Notes: a model not told the origin generated them from the letters alone. A DNA stretch of 64,000 nucleotides from Trileptium ribeirensis (GCA_030248225.1 JASANE010009865.1:1-64000), one strand, 5' to 3'; numbered from the stretch's first letter, positions 24,670-39,235 are shown. Made by a program: numbers and translations.

Positions 24670-27600
24670 TCAGGTTACATTACTATTTTATAATTTAAAA
24701 TAGCTGTAGCTAAAAGTCTTGCAATTTTGCTGCCAATTACAGGTTCCACTGCCAGATAGTGACCGAGTTTACGTTATGCTCTGTTCACTTCAAAATGTGT
24801 GATATTCGAAACCTAATTTTACGATTTCCCCTCGCAGAATGGACATTTAATTTTGCTAAAAGAAACCCGTTACATATTCTGGTCAAAAATATACGGAAAG
24901 CATCAGTCAGAACCAGGAATAGAAATTAATATGTTCACTTTCAGCATTTCTGGATGCAAGACTGTGTAGTAATGTAAGTATATTTATGTCACAGCTTATT
25001 CAATGGTATGAGTTTATTATATCTGCTAGTTTTACTGTAAACTACTTTACTTAATTTTCCGTCATGTTATTACAGTTAAAAATGAGAAGCTAAATTTTAC
25101 AGCTAGACCACTTATGTGACTTTTATCACCGCGATCACCTGTCATATATTATTGCACAGCGAAACCTGAATACAATTCATGTGCCAGAAACTTTTGTACA
25201 ACTAAATCACAAGGGGAACCCAAGCAAATATAACACGAAATACAGGTTTTGGGTGGACATTCAGTGACACATGTATTCAGCTATTTTTTTACAAGTTGGT
25301 ATATGTATCTTCTTCCATCTTCACCAGGAATTATTTTTTCTGCACCAACATCGTGTCCTTCTATCCGTTTCAACAGTCCTGTTTATGCATCAGCAGCACA
25401 ATTTAATGACCTATCGTTCGATAATGAATTTGATTCCCACATCGCATGGCAGGAAGCGTTTTTCTTATAGTCAGAGAAATCGTAACACTCACTATACAAG
25501 CAACTACGGAATGTTAGACAATCGCTGAAAGTTAGAAATCAAATCAAACATTTGTTGTTGTATTTAACCCTAAAAAATTTTCAAACAAATAAGCCTTGAA
25601 ATCACAATAAATAAACCAATGCCACAGAAAACTGCGGTCTGATAAATAAAGGGCTCAGACAGGACGCGTTAAAAGTCATAATTTTTCAACTGGTACAAAC
25701 TTTGAAATGCCAACAAACATTATTATAGTAAATAACGCTTATACGAAACGCAATAAAACATTGAACGCTGTAACAAGACATAAAAATTATGGAATGCCCT
25801 GGACCCCAAACACACCAAATAAGCAAAAGCTGAGGGTGCAATCAAGAAACGTGTAAACTGCAATTGTAATGTTACCTATAAATCATAAATACAAACATTA
25901 TATACCACGGACATGCCGAGCACGTAAGTGCAAGCGCGCATGGGAAATCCGTAAGCTTATATAGATAGTTTTTGTCGTAGCGCCCGCTAAAAGATATTGC
26001 CTAGTCATTATAGCAAAGGCCACTACCGGGAACCACAATGTTCCATGGAGATCTTATTTTACCAATCATAAATCTGAGTAATAAATTCAGGTCTTTCACT
26101 GAAACACATGTGTGCAGTAAGCATAAGCGTGTGAAAAAATGTTTCCTTAAATTATCTTCGCATATATTGGCAGTCTCCAACATTTCAAATCGCGAAGCGA
26201 CTCTAATCTTAGATGCAGAAGCACAATATCATTATATAGTTAATGAATATGCCCATTAAAACTTTGTGAACCGAACCAAAAGAAATAGAGTAACAGAGGA
26301 CCGACAATTTTTCTTGCGTTATTAATATATGAATTGATCACATATGCAAAATTTATGTGAACATCTAAATCTGTGAAATACGTTTCAAAACGCAAAATAC
26401 AATTTGAAATATTTGCTTATAAGCTGCTTAATATCACTAAAACAAAAATCTTGACCTACTCTGAAAGATAAGCTTTAAATTAGCTTGCAACCCGCCATAA
26501 TCGCGAACCACCAAATATGCTGGTTCCGCAAAATTGAAGAAATAAGGTTAGTATAACATATATCTTCTGCACTCAGAGGGTTGCCCCTGTAAAATTTGTT
26601 GAGCACACCGCTATGCGCGCAGAGATAAATCCATCCCTATATGCCAGTATCGCTACCTCAAATTGTTCAGGCTCGTGACCCCCGCATATTTTAAACATAT
26701 ATCGGTAACTTAACCAGCTCATACGCATTTAGCGGCAGGGACAATACTGAAAGTCAGTTCAATAAACCACCAGGTACCGAAATCTTATTGTTTTAATATA
26801 CAGATACACATGTATAATAATATATGTCATGTATACTAAATGCTCCGCTAGGAACTGTGGGTGAAACAATTCAAACAAGTAATAGGTCCATCAACCAAAG
26901 CTAAATATTCAGCAGCGCACAGCTTAATTACAATATGCGAGAAAAAAATCCCACGTAGAATGTTACATAGGTTTTAGCTGCGCAACTAAATAGTGTGGCT
27001 TAATAAGTCCACGATTCAGCTTAAAAACACTAACGTAATGTTCAAATAGATAAATGATACATCATAATATGCAGTTTATAACGATTCATATGTGGATGTA
27101 GCCACTACAGCGGTCGGCATTAAATACATATGTTTTGCATTCGTCCGAAAAAGCGGGATTTGTAATAGGAAGCCGGAGATACACAACGGTAATAAATCTT
27201 TCGGTACCGGTTGTGGATACTGTCCGAGTGATATAATGGCGCAGATAAAGCATTTAACGGCATGCATTCGGCTCACAGACTAACTTACAAATATCATTTA
27301 TTTATTTACTGTTAGCATCCTAACTTAAGAAGGGGTCCAATTTATGGTCTCGAAAGCTTTCCGCTTGATTGTTGATGAGTGAATGCATGGCAAGGGACGT
27401 GCGTAGCGAGACCACTCTGCTTTATAACAGAAATTCCATGAATAGTAGAATTATTGACCATGTTATATAACATATCGCTGTGAATATCATTCACCGAAAC
27501 CCGACGAAACACATAAAATTTAAATACACGAACATTACATTGGGAATGGCGTAATATTTAAATTTTCCATTCTAATTTCTGACCGATAATCAAATATTTC

Positions 27601-27690
27601 AAATTCCGTTGCAATATATACGAATTGCCAATACAGCTACCATATTTCAGTTTATTTTTGTGAGAGCATTACAAAGGAAATTGATCGTAA
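24670..27690. other. Intron D-E, unremarkable part
   Basis: No supported gene. Frames at 25,249-25,528, 26,001-26,259 and 27,076-27,283 overlap on both strands or in two frames, lack family signatures and have no matching splice partner. Confidence 0.35.
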
Positions 27691-27699
27691 TAGCAGGTT

Positions 27700-29850
27700 T
27701 ATTAATTATAGACTGATTGATGAAACAGCATCGCAGCTGTGCATTATCTTATGAAGGCCACAAAACACAGTCGCAGGTTTATAGGGTATGTCGGGCGAGA
27801 AAATTGAACGATAATATATGTCAACGGTCCACGTGCTGGGATAAAATTTTTAACAGAGTTTAGTTTTCTGTGTGAAATCAAATTAGATTAAGAAACATGG
27901 TATGCAAGTTCACGAAACGCAGTTGCACGTTGCAAAGGTATGTCGGATGCGAAATATGATGAAAATAATGTGAGTACATGTCGAATGCTAATTTATACCC
28001 TTATTCTGGGACAAAATTTTTCAGCGAAATGTTCTACACGACGAGCTCACATTTATTCAGAAACTGTAAGTACACAAATAACTCCATAAAACACAGTTGC
28101 AGGTTATAGGGCATGTTGGACGAGAAATATGATGCAAATATTTTGAACATACGACGAATGCTGATTTATATCTTTTCGCTGATATAGTTCTATCCAGCGA
28201 ACTCTAATTAGGTTCAGCGACGAAACATTACAAACACAGTTGCAGAGTAATATGGTATGTGGGACAAGAAATATGACGCAAATATTTCCACTACATGTTG
28301 AAAGAATTTATATCCATCTGCTGGGATAAAATTTTTGATAAAATTCTATCTTTCTCAACAAAAAGTAAATCTTTCATGTGAATTAAATTTTCGGTTCAGC
28401 AACGAAATAAGCATACCGATCGACAAACCACAGCTATAGGTTATACATAGGCAGGGAATAACCGAAACCGGGACCGTCCAATTGAAGCCGATTCGGAACC
28501 TGGTCATCGAAACTTATATATAGTAACACACATGAAGGACCAAGAGAAGGCACTGTGGATTTAAAATGTATGAAAAATAAATTTTACATTCAACTTAATG
28601 TACTGCTATGACATTATTGCCTCTCTGGGACTTTGAAGAGCCTGAGGAAGCTAAAATATTTATTTAACGATGCACAGGCCTTCGTAAACTACGTCAAAAT
28701 GAATGTTCTTGTAACGAATGGAGCGTACACTAGACAATTTCGCTCTGTATGCAATCGCCTCCCTTTACTAAAGATAAGTTCTTAGTCTTATATGTTATTC
28801 CGTAGGAAACTTGAAATTATTGGTTTATGTCTCTAAAAGAGAATAAAAAGGTATATAAGTATACCATAATTTTCTGATCGTTGGCCAGAGACGTTCAGGC
28901 TAGCGTTGAGCAAACAGTGTCCCTCAGTTAGATGATGATTTCCTGTTCGGAATGCTATTAGTGAGACAAACTAGATACTACTCGCACAGTTTCAATACAT
29001 ACAGCTCGTTCCCAAGAACGCAGTTTGTGGCTGCTTTGCAGATATGCTACTTTACTTAAAGTTTACAAGCACACTGACTGGTGCTTCATGCAATTTATAT
29101 TAGACAAACTTACAGCTAAGTAGTTCAATAATCCACACTCTATTATATATATCAAGTTGGACCTGTCCAGTTCTAACATATACCGCAGATTTCTGAAAAG
29201 ATAATCTGCTACAAGCATCGACCTAGCTTTGTTTTGTTAACAAACTCATGCCGGGTGAAGATGAAAAATTCTTACTGAAATTGTGTCCTGCTTACGCTTC
29301 ACAGGGTAATTTGTTGAGCTAGTCTTTTCTTTTGCTTGGTTGTGTTGGAACTTGGTCATTGTGTATGCTTATGAATGGAGCTCAGATGAAACAAAAAAAC
29401 AAAATTTTTAAACCAGAATTCTTGTTCCGTATGGTGTTTACCTTTTGCCGGAACCGCGACCGCAAAACGATTTTCGCCGGAAGCGGAATTCCGGTTACTC
29501 CCTGATTATAGGTATGTCGGAACAGAAATATGATGCAAATATTTTGAGTACATGTCTGATGAATTTATATACATTTGTTGGGACAAAATTTTTCGCTAAA
29601 ATTTATTTTTATACTAGATTCAGCAACGAAGTAAGTATACAGTGGCATTTGCGAATACAGTGTTTCGGACAAGAAACAGTCGTCGAATATTTTAAGAACA
29701 TGTCAAATACTATTTTATATCTATCTGCCTGGACAGAATTTAGTAATGTTATGTGGTTTCAGCTTAGATGCAGCAATAATGTCAGTATCGGTACTTTATA
29801 CGACGAACACAAAAATCTGCAGAACCCTATTTATAATGTCCTGAAATAAA
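27700..29850. repeat. Diverged ~150-165-bp tandem repeat, split by a transposon
   Basis: Units marked by GGTATGTCGGAC-type starts followed by GAAATATGATGCAAATATTT and GGGACAAAATTTTT-like segments begin near 27,786, 27,938, 28,104, 28,252, 29,508 and 29,660. Spacing is about 150-165 bp except across 28,452-29,504, where a hAT-type element sits inside the fourth unit. A TTG-started open frame at 29,445-29,849 runs from the element end through the last units and is not a gene. Confidence 0.75.
28452..29504 (+). mobile_element. hAT-type non-autonomous element, copy 1
   Basis: Left end CAGGGAATAACCGAAACCGG, right end CGGAATTCCGGTTACTCCCTG (inverted). The flanks match at 5 of 8 positions (TACATAGG / ATTATAGG), an eroded 8-bp target duplication. 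The interior follows the same order as the copies at 33.4 and 52.0 kb and has no transposase. Both ends carry clustered GGAACCGG-like subterminal motifs. Confidence 0.8.
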
Positions 29851-32800
29851 GTATAATGTAACTATAAAGAGTTAAACGAATAAAACAGCCAGGTTTACTA
29901 ATGTAATAAGATATAGTCTTTAGTACAAATTTACGAATTATAGTTTTTAAATGTTATGTAATAATTCGACTAATACACAAATTATTGGCATAATCAATCA
30001 GGGCAATGCGACGGCACCTTGACCAATTCAGTACCATAAATATCACTTATAAATTTAATCTGAAAATAAAAAGTATTATATACCACACTGTACTTCAATA
30101 CATATGCGATATCTGGTGCAATAATGAAAGAACAGGAGGCATCTCACCACCTTACACAAGGCCAATATCGCCATAATTGATAAGAATAAATGTGCTAATT
30201 TAATACAACCGATTTTGATTTCGGGGAAGTGAAGCGCACTATTGACACTGATAGAAATAAATATAATATGAGGGAACAAATATCGAATAACTATAATCTG
30301 CTATTTGAACGAGGGAAATTTAGCATTATTATGAGCTTATGGCTGCGTGCAAGATAGTGAGCTAATACTTGGCCGTGATACTGGTGGTTTGTCATATCCA
30401 CATATCCTGTTCGATATATCAGATACTAGGAATAGACAATATATCTTAAATTTCATGTCTTTTATTGCAAAAGTTCAAAAACTCTATGCTAGATTTGCCA
30501 TTCACTAGGACAAACCTATTTTATGATGTACGAATTTGATATATAAACAAGCAAATACGGTTTTTTGATTATATACTTTTGCGCCAATATTTGGGCTATA
30601 CTTACAATGTCAACGCCTAAAGCATATTAATTTTATTGTTTACTTTATAGTGGACATTTTCCTGAAACAGGAAAGTATGCCTTTCATTTTTAAAGCCAGT
30701 ATGGTTCTTGAATTCGATATACGGAGTTATATTTATTGTTCAATCTGCAACATAACCCTTTAAAGCATCTCCTAGTAGATTTAGCATTTTATTTCAAAAT
30801 ATTTCAACTGAAAATACAGAGATCGCTCAAATAAACAAACTAGTGCGAATGTGGTCATAAACCACGATAAGAGATGAGATGATGCCAAGAGCGCGTTTAT
30901 AATTACGCCACCTTAGGTATCTTTTATTTAATCCACTGGCAAAACCGCACCCAGAAATATGAAATGGCAGCTGAAAATCAAGAGAAAAAATCGGTGAGGC
31001 TCAAGTAATATTGAGCCCGAAAAATGCGAAATTTCGACAGGTTTTCGATTATCGCTCGGCATTCGTTAAAAGTATCCAGAAAACTAAAAAAGTGGACAAC
31101 ATGTGCGGTTCCATGTGCAAACATTTTTACTGCAATATGTAATACGTTATCACAAATTTGGGGCAAAAAGACGAGAAAACAAAAATCTGTACAGTTTTGA
31201 AAATGGTAGTATTTTGGGTTCCTAACTAACCAGTATCTTAAGACGGTTAAATGCAGTTCCCTTCATCTCCTTGTCCAGCGACAAATGTGTACACTAAAAT
31301 TTGCAATTTCCCTAGCATCAAAAATTTGCAAATGGTCATCAGATTCAATGCCAGGATATCCTGACTATATTGAATATCTAGATATCGCAACGTCTGTGAT
31401 AATATCCGGAAACTAAATTACATCCAGATATTCTTGCCCATCACTAATCATACTGCTCTAGTAACTCGAAATGCGTGGGAAAACAAAGCGAGTTTGGTTA
31501 TCTGCGCTTAGTGAATATTTCATCGTTACCTCTTCAAAGACGCACGATAGTACCGACAAAAGTTTCATGGCAAAGCGACGGTCATTTTAACCACATAACA
31601 AATCGGCACAACTCTTTTTATTACTTCCTCCAATGGCCAAAAATATAAATCAAACTAAAACATATTTGAAGAGTGTGCTTTTTATGTTATAGGACCCAAA
31701 ACTTGCCTTATTTGGCGCATGACAGCGAAAATACAGCTGCTTTTATAGTATTCAACAGCCAAAAACCTATACAAAACTTCTAATAAGCATCCCCTTCGAA
31801 AAAGCAAATGTATTGTTTCCAAACAAGCAAAACTCTTCTTTTTAGAAATTTAGAATATGTTTGAGGATATTTTTAAACTTTGGTTCATAGCTTTAAAACG
31901 GCAATATGACAAAAATGCATAAAAGCGAAGTTATAGCCATCGTGGAGTGGTCTTTTATTTTTGTATTCGACGCCCCGCAAGAGTAATAAATATGATAAAT
32001 CCTGGGTAACAACAAACAGCCAAAATCAAAAACTTATCAATTTGCGTCGCTTATGCAAAAAATAACTTACGAAATTATGGGAACAGCGCAACTACACCGA
32101 TAGGCGCATAACTACATTGAATTACGCGCTGAATAAAAAACTTGCGAAAATACATCAATATGATGAACAGTTATGCATTCCAGACGAAAAAACAAGAATT
32201 TTTGCCGAAAATTACGCGCTATTTGAAGAAACTCCGCTGCAAACGCACTTATTTATTATCCCCTAAACACAATTGAAAAATACCACATCGCATTTTTATA
32301 TATATTTTCATCTTTTATTACAAAAGGAATGTCCTTGCATTGCTGAAACTAAGGGAACCTGTGTTATTATTTAATTCACGTTTTAGGGAAGCACGGCTGT
32401 TTGCTGTATTACTTTTATATCGTCCCTGTGCTCTGAATAAGGCACGAAATTTTAGCTATCTTGAGTGTGGCGTTACCAGAACAATCACACGACCAATAAA
32501 TCACTTAGCTTGCAGTCACGCATAGCTTGTCCGAGTATCACTTTAGCAATTTTCGTCATAACCAACAAATCGCACGCAAATAACGATATAAATCCAATTA
32601 TAATTTGAAGATTATTGATTGTGTATGTCCCTAATCCGAACAACGTAGCATATGACGATGTTTAGAAAAGCGGCCTCTCAAATTATTATAGAACCAATGT
32701 AAGAATTATGTTTAACGTGAAAAAATATGAAGCCATGTCAGTCTGACCTTTGATTTAGACGATTCTTTTCTGATTTTCAGAAGATAAATCATGATTAGTC

Positions 32801-33425
32801 AGACGTAGACTGGAGGAGAGAATGTGTTTGAGTTAATTCTGTTGACATGAGCAAAATTATCAAAAATCTACATGCCATGATACATGTTACCCGAGCATTA
32901 CAAACTACAAAACTATCAGTGTGAGGGCACATATCAGCAGTAACAAGATAATTCCCAAAAATTAAACAAAATATCCAAACCGGTTCGTATATACGAGGCT
33001 GGTAAACTCGACTGCAAGAAGATATATCCTATACCCCCATTACTAAATTACTCAAGATACATTGTTCACTCAGAACTCACATTTCTGTTCAACTGGAAAG
33101 GTGACAGAGAACGTAGCACAACGGTTGATTTTCAATATTTAGGTAAAAACTTTTAGTAAATCACGATGTAGTGACTCAAAGCAATTCTTATAATAGAAGT
33201 TTTACCACGTGTTTGATTGAAACGTAATGAAAAATGGAAGCAAAAACATCTCAAGAACCCAAGGCCAAAAACTAATATAGATTACCGATATAACGCATGC
33301 ACAGATTGGTGCGACAAAAATTTTAAATTAATTACAGCTTAATTTTAGAAAGATTTTAAAAGGTAAAACTTTACGGGATCAATTTGAAGTCTTTTAACTG
33401 TGTATGTGTCCAATACCTCACTAAT
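29851..33425. other. Intron D-E, unremarkable part
   Basis: AT-rich with no supported gene, RNA or defined element. A 12-bp palindrome CAGGATATCCTG occurs near 31,352. Confidence 0.4.
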
Positions 33426-33433
33426 AAAAAGGC

Positions 33434-34601
33434 CAGGGAATAACCGGAACCGAAATTTACCGGAACCGGAACCAGCAACCGGAACCGTCCATTTAAACCG
33501 GATCCGGAACCGGAACCGGAACCTGGTCTTCGAAATTTATATTTAGTAAAAGATATGAAGGAAGAAATTAAGGTATAGTCGACTTAAAATGCATTAAAAA
33601 TAACTGTTACATTAAACTTAATATATTGCCATGACATTATTTCCGTTCTGAAACTTTAAAGAGACTGAGGAAGCTAATAATGTTTATTTATCGATCAATA
33701 TGTCGTTTTATTGGACACCCAGAGCAAAAAATGCCTTCTACTATACACCCTTGCGTATACTGCGTCAGATTGAATGTGCTTACAACGCATAGAACGAAGA
33801 ATAAACGCTTTCGCTCTGTCCCTATTCGCCTCCCTTTACTACACATACGTTTGTTAGATGTTGTTCTGTAGGAAATCTGAAATTATTGGTTTATATGATT
33901 CAGGAAAAATTAATACATAAAAATAATTTTCTGATCAGTGGTAAGAGACAAAGCGTTGGACAAACAGTGCTCGTCAGTTAGATGATAATGATGATAACTT
34001 TCTAATCATAATGCTATAAATGAGACAAACTGTTATACTGCTCGCACAGTTTCAATAAATCCAGTTCATTGCCAAGAAAGCAGTTTTTGGCTGCGTTGTA
34101 ATAATGTTACTTCACTTTAATTTCGCCTGATTTACAAAGTTTACAAGCGCACTGGCTGGCGCTTGGCGCAATTTATATAGCCAACCATACGCTAAGTACT
34201 TCTATGTAAGCCATACTCTGTTACCCAGTTGGACTGGTTTAATTCGAACGTAATCCGGAGACTTCTGAATGTGTAAAATAGTTGCTATAAGCATCGACTT
34301 GGTTTTGATTTGTTAACAAACTGTTGCAGGGTATTATGAAAAATTTCTACTGAAATTATGTGTCCTACTTACGTTTCACACGGCAAATTGCTTAGTTAAT
34401 CTTTTCTTTTGCTTGGTTGTGGAGCTTGATCATTGTATAATATATATTACATATTTTTGGATCAGAGATGAAGCAAAAATGTGGAAAATTTCAAGCAAAA
34501 TTTTTAAACCGGAATTCCGGTTCCGGTATGGTTTTTGCCCTTTGCCGGAACCGCAACCGGAACACGATTTTCGCCGGAACCGGAATTCCGGTTACTCCCT
34601 G
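33434..34601 (+). mobile_element. hAT-type non-autonomous element, copy 2 (intact ends)
   Basis: The element is 1,168 bp. It begins CAGGGAATAACCGGAACC and ends with the inverted counterpart GGAATTCCGGTTACTCCCTG. A perfect 8-bp direct repeat, AAAAAGGC, flanks it (33,426-33,433 and 34,602-34,609). CAGGG termini with 8-bp target duplications are the hallmark of the hAT superfamily. Subterminal regions are tandem CCGGAACCGGAACC. No transposase frame, so it must have been moved by one encoded elsewhere. Confidence 0.92.
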
Positions 34602-34609
34602 AAAAAGGC

Positions 34610-35985
34610 ATCGCTTTTAGAACTCTTAGGGTTCAATATTGCACGACTGATTGCCAGATTCTAGCCGCTGTGTACGATAAAATAAGAGGAATGATGGTGC
34701 GGAAAGATGGTAGTCATGCTGAGTAATTTATGAAACTTTAGAAACACCGCATCGCTATGATGGCACAGCGATTATAATTACAGGCTTAGAAGTAATTTAT
34801 AAGAGATTTTTTTACTTTCAAAAACTACTACATACGTTCTCCTCGAATTAAAATGAAATATGTGACGAAACGGTGCACGTTTCGCTGAAGGGAGCCAGGG
34901 ATTTACCAACTTTGGCTAATATTACGCCTAAACAGGACTTGGTTAGGCATAGTTATATATATATATTTCGTATATATGCAGATAACCGGAGAATAATGGG
35001 AACCCATTCTGTTGGCCTCAAACTTCAACAATAACGTGTTGAGTCTTAATAGCAATATCCAATTGTGTGCCCTTAAAACACTGATGAGATCAAAGGATTA
35101 AGTATGCCACACTTCAGCTCTAACAACCACGAAACTTGATTGTACAATTATTTATTAGTTTCAATTTGCCGCGTATATTTAACGTTGCCTCACATCTTGA
35201 AATCGGCTATCCAGACAAACGGCTCTGTAGCAAAGTTGTAGCTCTCATCGAGTATGAAAAGGCAGTATACCATGCCTCCTATACGGACGATATAATTCGA
35301 AGTTTACATACCGTATATACCGTCAAAACAAAAACAGGTCTCCGTTCAAAAATAGCCGGGCCTGGTGTTAAGCATCGAATTTTGGCCATTCTAAAAAGCC
35401 TACGAAGTTGGGGCCATTCTAAAAAGCCTACGAAGTTACAACTTTCCAGTGCTGCGGGTTATCGGTCACATACTGATAAAGAAATTTTTACTATTTATCA
35501 AGTTCACATTAGGAACCCACACACGCCCGTTTCAATAAATATATAGAAAATGCTAACATTTGGGTATTTCTGGGGCCAAAAATTAGCATGTCCACAAACG
35601 CAAAATACAACACTAATACAGCTATTTATGAAAGATTATGTGCGCTGGTCTATATTTTGATCATACATGTTTGAAAATCGTTAACGTTCCCAGTCGATCA
35701 GAATAATTATTGCTATTGAGATTAAATAAAGCAATGACTTTTTGAAAATAAATATTTGCTACTAGATTTTGCCGAAGTAAAGCCAGACGTTGCTAGTAAA
35801 CGCGTAGTTTAGTGATGCGGTGTACCAAAAAAGCCATTTTATTTTTATGGAGTCTAAAGGAATGCTTGAATTTTGACAACAATTTATTCTGCTTATATTG
35901 TAACGACCCAATTTTAAGCTTAGCGCGTGAAAAGATGACAACCAACACTTCACTTAAATGCTACATTCACCAGTTGGAACAGTAA
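34610..35985. other. Intron D-E, unremarkable part
   Basis: No supported gene. A 28-bp segment containing GGCCATTCTAAAAAGCCTAC is tandemly duplicated near 35,383-35,436. A 136-codon frame (35,136-35,546) that starts with TTG spans that duplication and has no recognised domain. Confidence 0.35.
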
Positions 35986-35989
35986 GTGG

Positions 35990-37250
35990 TAGTAGTATTT
36001 ATTACAAAATATTTTGGTAGCTACGGTCAACCTATAATAAATACTATATATAACATATAATCGCCGTTGGGTTTACGCAGTTGGCAATTACAGCCTCTAG
36101 TTATTGCTGATAATTTACATATTAGCAAGTTGCTATTTCGGTTGGACAACCACAAATTGTTCCACGTTTATCCTGTAGTTTATTATTACTACTACATGAT
36201 AAGCAGCCATGAACTAACAATATACTATATATAACGTATAATCGACGCTGGTAATTATATACAACCTTATTATTGTTGATAATTTACGATTATAATTGCT
36301 GACACACTTCAGGTACAAACTTGGTAAATAATGTAGCCATTATATAACATCAGGTCAAACAAATTTTATATTAACAATTTAAAGTTGCTATATATTTCCG
36401 TTGGAAAACCACAAAATTTTCCAAGTATATCCGAGACATTTTACCGGTATTCTGTTTATATCTTAAAGTACGTATCTGCAGGCTTTGGGTCGAATTGTAG
36501 AAAATTCCGTTATAATCTAAAACTCAGTAGCTTAAGATTTACTGGGTGACTCATGTGTTCACAGTGCGTGTATTGTATGACTTATATACCGGACATGCAC
36601 ATATGACTTGATATCCAGAATAATTCTGGTACTGACTTAATATCCAGAATAATAATTCTGGTATGAAATGAAAAGCGAAAAGAAGTGTTGGAGTTGCGAG
36701 TTAGCAACTGCAATTTCAAAGATAATCAATATTACCGAGGCTGACGTGCAGAGTGCATTATTGGCCCGCATGAAAATCATAAATTCTGCGATAACGATTT
36801 TTTATTTCCGAAATGTCATTATTTACTAGTATAGTTGCTGTATTGAAAAAAAATGCAACCAGATTTTAATTAAATAGACCGTCATATCAGCTCTCTATTG
36901 TAATGGGATCTCTCAAAGCAGACGTGCTTTTACCTCAGAGGAAGACATGATTTTCCTAGGGTACAACAACTTGTCTCCAAAGACGACCAAACGGCGAAAT
37001 TAGTAATTTTTTGATGTCTTATCCAAAAAATCGATTGTACTACCAGTAAGATCTGTGTATGTTATTTTTTGGAATTGTTTTTTAAAACATCAGGAAAGAA
37101 GTCATAGTTACATTAAGCACAAAAAGCAAGAAATTTCAATTTTCCTGACTAAAGTATGTACACTGGTCGAACTTCAGCTAACTCGGACCAGAAGACACTC
37201 CATGTACAATCTTTGTAAATAATGTAGCCATTATAAGACATCAGGTCAAT
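35990..37250. repeat. Diverged direct repeats
   Basis: CTATATATAACRTATAATCG occurs near 36,042 and 36,223. A GTTGGACAACCACAAA-like segment occurs near 36,140 and 36,397. GTAAATAATGTAGCCATTAT followed by ACATCAGGTCA occurs near 36,326 and 37,215. The units are scrambled and diverged, and no element ends are defined. Confidence 0.5.
36606..36664. repeat. Duplicated short palindrome
   Basis: Two adjacent copies of GACTTRATATCCAGAAT... each hold an inverted repeat CCAGAAT/ATTCTGG. The first centre is A, the second AATA. Copy number two, spacing about 30 bp. Confidence 0.6.
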
Positions 37251-38263
37251 CCATAATTAGCGAAGTTAAGCACATATCATGTAGTTTTGTCAACTTCAAG
37301 CATTTTGGGAACGATTTTGAGTTTGTGGGGCAAACTATGTAAAACATATCGGAGGGGGCAAGCTAAGATAAAATAAATCTGTGGTGCATGCTACGATAAA
37401 ACATGTCTGGGGCAAGACAAGATCAAACACATTTATGGCATAGGTGCCTATAGGAGTTACCCCCTAACGGTTGGACCCAGATTCGTAGCGCAAAATTTTG
37501 GATAAATTGGCAAAAAAAATTGAGAAAACATGGCGAGGGGCGCAGAACGAACGATGCGTCCGCAACTTAATTTGTGGTGGAACATCCACGTTCCGAGCTG
37601 GTTAACTTTCTCAGTCTAAGGAACTTCGCCTAAATCGGCTCCACAACACACATTTCCAGAAAAAGTTGAAAAATAATATCGCCTCATAATGAAATATCAA
37701 TTCGCGGATGCTCTGTGGCTCTATTATTCTGATTGTTTTGTATATATTTTATTTCTATTATGTTAACAGCCGCTAAAAATAAATCCCAAATTTTGCCTTC
37801 TACCACAAGATTTTTGAATACTCTTTACATGTATTAGCTTTACCACAGCACAGATCAAAAGGTTTCGCATGTTGTTCTCATAATTTTTACGGATAATTTC
37901 CCATAAGTTGGCACTGCAGAATTTTACTCCTCATAGTGCACTGGTGACAAATGTTTCCAGATAAACCATCAAGAATCAAAATAAAATAAGTTTTAATACA
38001 AAATCTCAAATGTCTTATTTTTAAATACTAGCTTATAAATTCAAAAATTACGCACTGCTATCGTAAATAGCTATAGAAAGTGGAATTACATCCGTAACAT
38101 CTTCATCATTATAGCTAAGTTTAACCTGCACTCAACTATTAACGTTTCGCGTAATATAAGCTATGATCTGCGAAAAACACGACGATATGTAATTTTAATA
38201 AGAAAACATTGACCTTGCAATCTGTTAAAATCAAAAAGCACATGGTCGGGGTAACAGTGGTGG

Positions 38264-38990
38264 GAAAAACGGTACAATTTTTATTTCTGTCACGCATAAC
38301 TCATCTTCTTTGGATGAATTCTAATAAATTTTTTGTTCGATAGTACAAGCGATGAGGAGCTGCTTTTAACAGCTCCATCTTCATATTTAGTGCAAAAAAT
38401 GGCAAAAACATGGTTTAATGGTTCGTCAAACCTGGCTATGCAGGTACAAGTTTGTCACTGCCCATATTTCGTAATACAGGTTTCCCATCACCATCAGAAT
38501 TAGCTCATCTACATCTACAACTTTACTGAGGATCACTTTTTGTGGAATCACTCCCTGGTCCACTGTGGACCCATATATTATCGACCTTTGCCAAAAATAT
38601 AGGTATTTGCAAATTTCGGTAAGCTATTGCGTGTTTTTACCAAACAACGAGTGTCTTACAATGGTTTTATCTTAAATCAACTCGACACTATTATATCTTT
38701 TCATTGAGCTACAATGGTTTTACAGTCGACGAACCGATTTTCATTCAAAACGCTGTTTGTTTACTTTACTTTTCTTATATTTTTGTGTGCAGTTCTTTAA
38801 GCATGGCGTATATATATATATAGGTTTTTAAAGCGCTGAATGCAATAATTTAGGTGTCTAAAGTCCAGCACGTGCATTTCATGATTTTAAAAGGTTGTAA
38901 TGTCAATGAACCCGATTTCCAAAATATAGTGTATTAAGTAGCTTATAACTGAACTGAATCCACGCAGGTCCCGTTTCACCCCCGCATGCT
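38264..38990 (+). repeat. Dispersed repeat family C, internally deleted copy
   Basis: Left part (TTTCTGTCACGCATAACTCA, GTTCGATAGTACAAGC) matches the copies at 45.9 and 56.6 kb. Right part (TCTAAAGTCCAGCACG, CCCGTTTCACC, CGCATGCTAGATACTA) matches the right end at 47.2-47.6 kb. The middle is much shorter than in the 45.9-kb copy. Confidence 0.6.
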
Positions 38991-39235
38991 AGATACTAGT
39001 AATAGCGTCCAGCACGATGAATCCACACGAATTATGATTTTCTAAAACCGTCTTAACACACAATTTTTACGTTTCTGTGCTCGTAGCACTTTTTGTTCAT
39101 ACTCGTTTTTGAATGAATTATAATGTTTTAAACCAGCCATATTTACACAAAATATCTTTATGCGTATACTTCTACATTTTAATGAAACATGTTTCAACAA
39201 ACTCTTCATTGTTGTGAGAACAGCAGGAAATAAAC

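Noticed and set aside
29445..29849. 134-codon open frame
   Set aside because: Runs from the end of a hAT-type element through a tandem repeat; non-ATG start; not a gene.
35136..35546. 136-codon open frame
   Set aside because: Starts with TTG, spans a local 28-bp duplication, has no recognised domain, and such a length is expected about once by chance in a window of this composition and size.
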